Origin: a virus
Length of the DNA stretch: 24,156 bases
Strand: one strand, 5' to 3'
Virus record (IMG/VR): IMGVR_UViG_3300031773_000040
Span: 1-24,156 of that record
Both the position numbers and the translations under genes were made by a program. Numbering within the stretch: the stretch's first letter is position 1; each line of letters opens with the position of its first letter. This document shows, in pieces, positions 15,944 through 22,800 of the stretch. The notes under the pieces are model-generated. The model had not been told where the DNA came from. It saw only the letters and a list, made by a program, of their open reading frames with translations, and searched no databases.

Positions 15944-16859
15944 ACATGCTGAACATACCAGCAGAGAAGGCATCTAAACCTGCCTCTATACCAGTAAGTC
16001 CAGATCCACTACCAGTAAAACTAGTAGCAGTTACTACACCAGCAACATTTGCATTATCAGCAGTTACAATACCAGTAATATTTACACCAGAAACAGTAGT
16101 TTCTAATTTCTTGCCATGATCATAAAATATGGATACAGATCCACCATCAACAGCTAAAAGGTAATCTTCACTACCATTTTGAGTTTGTAATCTTATATCA
16201 TTACCAACAATTCTAAATTCACCTGTTTCATTTTTTATAGTGCTATTACCACCAGTATGGTATATCAACAAATCTCCACCAGATGCACTACCAAATACAC
16301 ATTTGGCAGAATCATCAAACTTAAATTTACTTGTTGCTTGATCCCATAGAACATTATATGAAGCACCAGGGAATTGTACGTCCTGATTAAATGTAGTAAC
16401 ACCAGATACGCTAAAATTTGTTGCTGTTGCAATACCAAGAGTAGAAACACCTGATACATTCAGATTATTAATGGTACCCATTCCGGTAACATTAATATAT
16501 TCAAATTGATTAGGCATTGCTGCTGTTGCAGCTTCAATGGTTGCTGTTGTAGTGGCATCTATGGCAGTTACACCACGAAGATCCACAACAGTAGCAATAC
16601 CACTTATACTAATATTTGTAGCACCTATTCCACCTCTTACATCTAATAAATGAGCAGGAATAGTGCTACCAATTCCAACAAATGATTCTCCTATAGTAAT
16701 AGCACATGTACTGCCTGTACCAATTCTTAAAGTAGTACCATCACCTATAGCAGCATAAACTTCATCAAAGTTGGTGTTAACTTTTCCGCCACCAACTCGC
16801 AATCCATCGCCTGTTCCATCATTAGGAGCGGATCCTGTATTTATTCCTAACTTTGCCAT
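15942..16859 (-). CDS. Short tail-fiber-like protein (305 aa)
   Basis: The N-terminus LGINTGSAPNDGTGDGLRVG, followed by KVNTNFDEVYAAIGDGTTL (to about residue 44), is a segment typical of T4-like marine phage fibers and probably the baseplate-binding end. Residues about 55-160 contain short beta repeats with SGI/SGV, ATxxF and TTT steps (NISISGIATVV, NVSGVSTLGIATATNFSVSGVTTF), typical of trimeric beta-helical fibers. Residues about 170-265 hold a block (YNVLWDQATSKFKFDDSA, DLLIYHTGGNSTI, DYLLAVDGGSVSIFYDHGKK) found repeatedly in long fibers of this phage group. The protein ends with a TATSFTGSGSGLTGI step and a short tail, without an intramolecular chaperone domain. At 305 residues it is short for a host-recognition fiber, so it may be a fiber base. 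It starts behind a TCTAAATAACTA motif. Confidence 0.82.
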   Translation of the reverse strand: MAKLGINTGSAPNDGTGDGLRVGGGKVNTNFDEVYAAIGDGTTLRIGTGSTCAITIGESFVGIGSTIPAHLLDVRGGIGATNISISGIATVVDLRGVTAIDATTTATIEAATAAMPNQFEYINVTGMGTINNLNVSGVSTLGIATATNFSVSGVTTFNQDVQFPGASYNVLWDQATSKFKFDDSAKCVFGSASGGDLLIYHTGGNSTIKNETGEFRIVGNDIRLQTQNGSEDYLLAVDGGSVSIFYDHGKKLETTVSGVNITGIVTADNANVAGVVTATSFTGSGSGLTGIEAGLDAFSAGMFSM

Positions 16860-16882
16860 TGGTTAATAGACCTTTTACTAGT

Positions 16883-16890
16883 TATTTAGA
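16883..16890 (-). promoter_or_regulatory. Late-promoter-like TCTAAATA
   Basis: Seven of eight positions match TATAAATA and the motif continues as TCTAAATAACTA. It follows the stop of the giant gene at 16894 and ends 23 bases before the fiber ATG. An AAAGG stretch lies between them. Confidence 0.5.
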
Positions 16891-16893
16891 TTT

Positions 16894-19800
16894 TTAAGCG
16901 AGATAGTCTCTATATTTCAAAGGTACATTTCTTCTGACATACGCAGAAGTAGAAATTCCAGTTACTCCATTTTGATTATAGAATGGAAACTCTTGTGTTG
17001 CTGTTCTTGCATCACAATCAATTTTACCCCAACTATAAACTCCATAATAATTACGGAAGACAAAATTATCAAAAGAAGTGGTTGTAGAATCAAAAGTTTG
17101 AACCATACTATCAAAAGTATCAGTTTCACCAAAAACGTATCCATTATAAGTGCTTACACCAACAGTAATTTTTCTAATGAACACATCTCCAACACCATAA
17201 ACAAATTCTTTAACTGTTTCAGCTTTTAATGCCTTATAAACATTATCAAGAGAAGTTGTTCCAACACCAACAACAGTTCCACTAGCATCCAAAGAAGTTA
17301 CTGGATTACCAATATTAGATTCTCTATAGACAAAATAATCATTTGTGCTTATACCACTTATAGTGACTGCAGTTCCAGTAATAACTGTATCTCTCATAAT
17401 AGAATTTTCTGGAATCAATAGTTCAAATATAAGTGCTGTAGATGCAATCCCAGTTACGGCAGTTGTTCCAACACCAACAATCAATCCAAAATCACCACTA
17501 TATTCCACTCCAGAACTAATCTTCTCATCCAAAACAGGAGGTGGTGTCATTAAGACTTGTGGTACAGAAGTATATCCAGTTCCAGGTCCAGTCATTGTAA
17601 TACCCGTAACTATACCAGCATTACTGATATATGCTCTAGCAGTTGCTCTATTACTAGTTCCAACACCAACTGGATTTCCAAGAATTACAACAGGATTAGT
17701 AGAATAACCAACTCCACCATCAGTAAGTGTAACTGCAGAAATTGTATTACCAGCAGACACAGTAGCCGTAGCAGAAGCAGCAACTCTACTGTCCTGAGAA
17801 ACAAGAACTATCTCTTTTTGGAATGATAGTGAAAGATCATTTTCATTTTGAGCATTAAAGAGTGGTCTTACACTTTCAACATAGATGGTAGTAGATCCAA
17901 CACCAACAGTTTGAATAACATTAGTATTTGGATAGATAGATGCCTCATATAAAGCACGATCTTTAGCAACTCTCTTACCATTAAGAATCATATCTTCAGT
18001 CTGTCTGCACCAATTCATTGGACGCTTCAGTTGAATATCATTAATATTTCCAGGACCAAAATATGGGTTAGTTGATACTACATCAGTAGAATCTATACTC
18101 ATCACAATTCTTGGATCTTCCTGGAAATTCTCATCTTGACCTTGTAAAGGATCATTATTAAGTTGTAAAGTATCACCCTCTTTTACCGTTTCAAGAATAT
18201 CAACATCAACAACATCAAGACCACCGCTTCCTTTATAAAATACAATACTTACTTTATCACCAGACTTAGGAGCCTCTCCAAAAATAATTGTACTACCACC
18301 TGGGAATATATAACCCTCACCAGGAACCTGTAGAATATTATTATAGAATACAAGTAATACATCTTGAATATTAATATTTGATCCTTTGGATGCTTTAATG
18401 GAAGTAACTACACTATTAACTCTTAATTGGAAATCTGTAGTTGTTCCATCAAATTGATCACTAATATCATCAAGAGGTTGAAGTTGACCAATAGCCCATC
18501 CAGCAAATTTATCAGTAAATGTCTTTTCAAGAGTTAAAGTAAATCTCTCCAACTTCGATGCTGTTGCATCAGTTGGAATTCCAGTAATACCACCTGTAGG
18601 AACAGTAAGATTATCATTTGGTTTGTAACCATATCCAGTATTTACAAGAGTGAAATCAGAAACCTTCGTAGTTGCACTAACAAAAATATCAACCTTACCT
18701 TCAGTTCCAGTTCCTACTGGAGTCGATACGCCATCTGTTTGATAAATCAAAGGAACACCAGAATAAGAGAGAGGACTATCAACTACCGCTTCATATGTTT
18801 TGGTTGTAGAGAATCCAGTGTCTGTATTGGTTATAGAACATGCTGTTGAAACAAAACCATCTTTAATAGTAGTGAATCCAATATGTGTGATAACGTTATC
18901 ATTAGATGGATCAGTTCCTGTTACAATACCAATATTTGCAACACCAACTTGTGGAGCAATAATCTTAATCAAGACAGCAGTACCAGCAGCAATTTCATAG
19001 TCACTTGCACTTGAAACTCCAATTGTTACTGATGTTGTACCTATAGAAGTAATATTCGTTGGTTTGATATATGTACCAATTCCAATTGTACAAGTACTAC
19101 CATAACCAAGTAATTGAAGTTTTCCAAATACACTATTCTTGTTATCAAGAGTAATAATATTTGATGAAGCAGGAATTGCTGTAGTAACGTCTGTTAGAAT
19201 TTCATAGTTGTAATCTGCTCTATAACCGGACCCAGTGCTGCCAATTGTGATTGCAGATATAGTTCCACCTGAACCAACGGTTATCGTTGCTCCAGCACCT
19301 ATGAGAGGTTGATAAGCGCTTCCTTCAGAAGATCCTACCGTAACGATTACACCACCAATTGGAAGGTTTGATTTGTTAACATCAGCACCAAGTATACTAG
19401 CACCATAAGAATCACTAAAGATTGCTGAAGTAATTCCAGCTTGTTCATTCATTGTATAATCATTTGCAAGTCCTGGAATCTGGAAGATATCATTAACCAA
19501 TATAACAGCATTTTCATTCTCAATTCCAGTAATATTCGCAGAATCTTGCTTTAAAGTAAATGTAGTCTCAAGACCATTAAAGTCATCTGAAATATCATCC
19601 AATAGATAGTTCTTACTATATGCCTCATTAGAACCACCAGGAGTTCCAGATCTCATAAAGGATCTTCCTTGGAAAACAGAACTGGTAGTAATTCCAACCC
19701 AATCTCTATCATATGGTGCATTTGTAGTAGTAGAAAGTGGAATACCACCATAAGGTGCTTCAACAAAGTTAAGGAAATTACCAACAATATTATAATTTCC

Positions 19801-22800
19801 AGAAATTTTCTGAACTTGAGCACCAGTATCATGACCAACAGCTACAGTTCCCATCCAAGGTCTTTGAACACGTAATGCATTTGTATAAGTTCCTACTCCA
19901 ACTGCCTGAACCTTCATAACTTCATCACCAATTTTAACCAAATCATTACCATAAATTGATGTAATTCCCACCAAATGTATAATATCTTCAGTATCTAAAG
20001 CTGGTAGTGTCAAAGAAGTTGTTACAGATGTTCCAACAATAGGAGATTGGAGATAGTTATCCAATGCAACTATACATTTTTCATTCTGATTTTTTGCAGT
20101 AAACGTATGAGAAGTACCAATACCAACATGAGAAATATCAAGCACAGTTGGAATAACTTTTAAAGCATTTTCCGCAGTTGATGCAAGTTTAATCTTATTA
20201 GAATCAACCTTAATAGCAAAAACAGAACTTGGTAATCTATCAGTAGATCCAATACTAGGTACTGTAGTAGTTACTATTCCAATATTTTGTGTTGTACCTG
20301 TTCCTGGATTGGAATATACCAATTCTTCACCAGTAACAAAGAAATGATTGGGAATAGTAATAGCATTTTCAGTGAAATTATTAGAAATTGCATATTCAGG
20401 GAAAAATCTTCCTCTCTGTGTAGAATAATTCCTTTCAACTTCAGATAAATCCAATCCTTTATCTTTATATACTCTAACTACACCAATATCCATTGTTCCG
20501 GCAGTTCCAATTTCAGACTTACCAATTAATACTCTTGATTGTGTTGTTTCAATAGAACCGGCATAAGTTTGAGTGGTTGAACCTGCTTCTCCATTAAGAT
20601 AACTATAAACAGTTGTTCCAATTCTACTAACTGCAATATACTGCCATTCATTTAATGTTGCTTTTGCAGGAAAATCTCCTGAAGTATCCAAAGCACCATT
20701 AACTGCTTTAAATACGAGGGTTCCTTGACCACTATCAGTATATCCAGAATCAATATAAAGTGTGAATGTATTATCAGGAACACTAATACCCCATCCAGCA
20801 GCAATTATGTGTTGATTTGCTCCACCACCAGGCGCAAATGATGTTGGTCTAACCCAAGCTTCAATGGTAAAATCTCCAGTAAAATCAAAATCAGACCCAT
20901 CATCAGGAACTTCACCATGTGCACTGTCAAAATCAAATCCTAATTCTTTACCACCTTCTCCATATAAAATATCTGCTGTAACAATATTAGTTAATGTTGC
21001 GTCATTACCTTCACTACTAGAATCAATCCAAGTAGTAGTACCACTAATATTTCTTCCATCCAAATAGAGTGATAAGTCATCTAAAATTACATTCTCACCA
21101 TCTGTACCAACAATAGTTCCATCTGATCCGTCAAAATATCTTTCAAAAATCTGATATGTATCATGTGTTAAGTTAAATGCCCTCTTAACATCAACTTCAG
21201 TTCCTTTATATGTACCGTACTGTGAATCCATCCAGGCATTAGTAAATTCAAGCGTAATTGGATTATCAGCTGCTCCAATATCATCTTCAAAACGCATATA
21301 ATTGTAGAATGTTCTAACTTCTACATCTACACTAGCATTTGGAGTAAACTTCAATGCTGTTAAACCAGTAGTAGCGTTATAAGTAGCACCAAAGGTTCCA
21401 ACACCAACAAAACTACCAGTAGCACCAACTCTAAGATCTCCCCATTCAGTCATGTGAACATCATTACCAGTATCACATAACATTATTTCAGAAATTACTG
21501 TAACGTTATTAGTTGTATCAGTAGCTTGAGCAATAATATAAGCACCATCATAACGATCTGGATATTCTCCTACTGAATGTGCTGTTGGAGAACCAGATGC
21601 TGGAATATTCCAATACTCACTACCGACTAATGCATGATTAAAGGCAAAGGAACCAATTCCAGCAGTATTACCCATACCAACTGTTATTGCATTAATAGAA
21701 GCAGCAGTAGAAACGTTAGGAATAAAATCAATTACAACATTACTGCCTGAAATATAAGGATGATATGTTCCTAAACCAGATGCAGCATCATCAAGTTCAT
21801 TTAAGTTAGTTAATCTACCATATTCTTGCAAATCTACTGTGGTTCCATCATGTACAAAAGTCAGTTCATTAAATTCATAATCTCCAGAAGTTGTCTTAAA
21901 TTCAAATAGAACTTTTCCTGAAGTATAGGTATTAGCAATACTTACAAAACGAGTGGTTGAACCAGTTCCAACTCCTGTAGCCACTGCAGTACTTGCTGTA
22001 GCTATCCTAACTCCACCAAACTGAGAAGATCCTGTTCCTACTACCAAATCATTAATATTATATGATAGAGTAAAAACATTATAGTCATTTACAGAATACT
22101 TGTTTGGAAGGAATTGAATAACACCATCAAGTCCATCAAGACCATAATCAAAAGATCCTAAATCAGATACAGTATCAAGTCTAGCATATTGGTTCATATA
22201 ACCAAATCCAGAATCATCATGTAAAAGAGTCAAAATCATCATTTGACGCTCATATGTATATCTACGATCTTGAACATAAGTTATGAACTTATGAGCATTT
22301 GCATCAAGGTTTGTAAAACGTGCAATATTACTATATCTTGTTGCTCTTGGATTACTATTAAATTCTGAACTAAAATCATCAATAGAAAGAACTCTATTGC
22401 CAATAGATTCTGAGTAATCTGTTAATATTTGACTTTGAAGTACAACTTGATCAGAAAGTGTATCATTCTTATTATTTTCTGTAGCTAAATCAAAATTATA
22501 AACACAATTAGTATCAACAACATCATAAAAATCAGTAACAAGATCAACCGTACTTAAAGTTGACCCCACTCCAACAACTGCATCATTAATAGGTACTGAT
22601 TCAACTTGTAAATTAGAAAACTTCTTAAACCCTGCTGTATGGTTTAATGCACTTACTACATCATCCCATTTTGCCATATCAATAGTAGATTTCAATGCAT
22701 AGGAGAATTTCTGATAATAATCACCATCTTGAATAACCTGACTATTTAAATTTAAAAATCCTGTTCTTTCTTCCCAACCAGATTCAACTTTTGATTTAGC

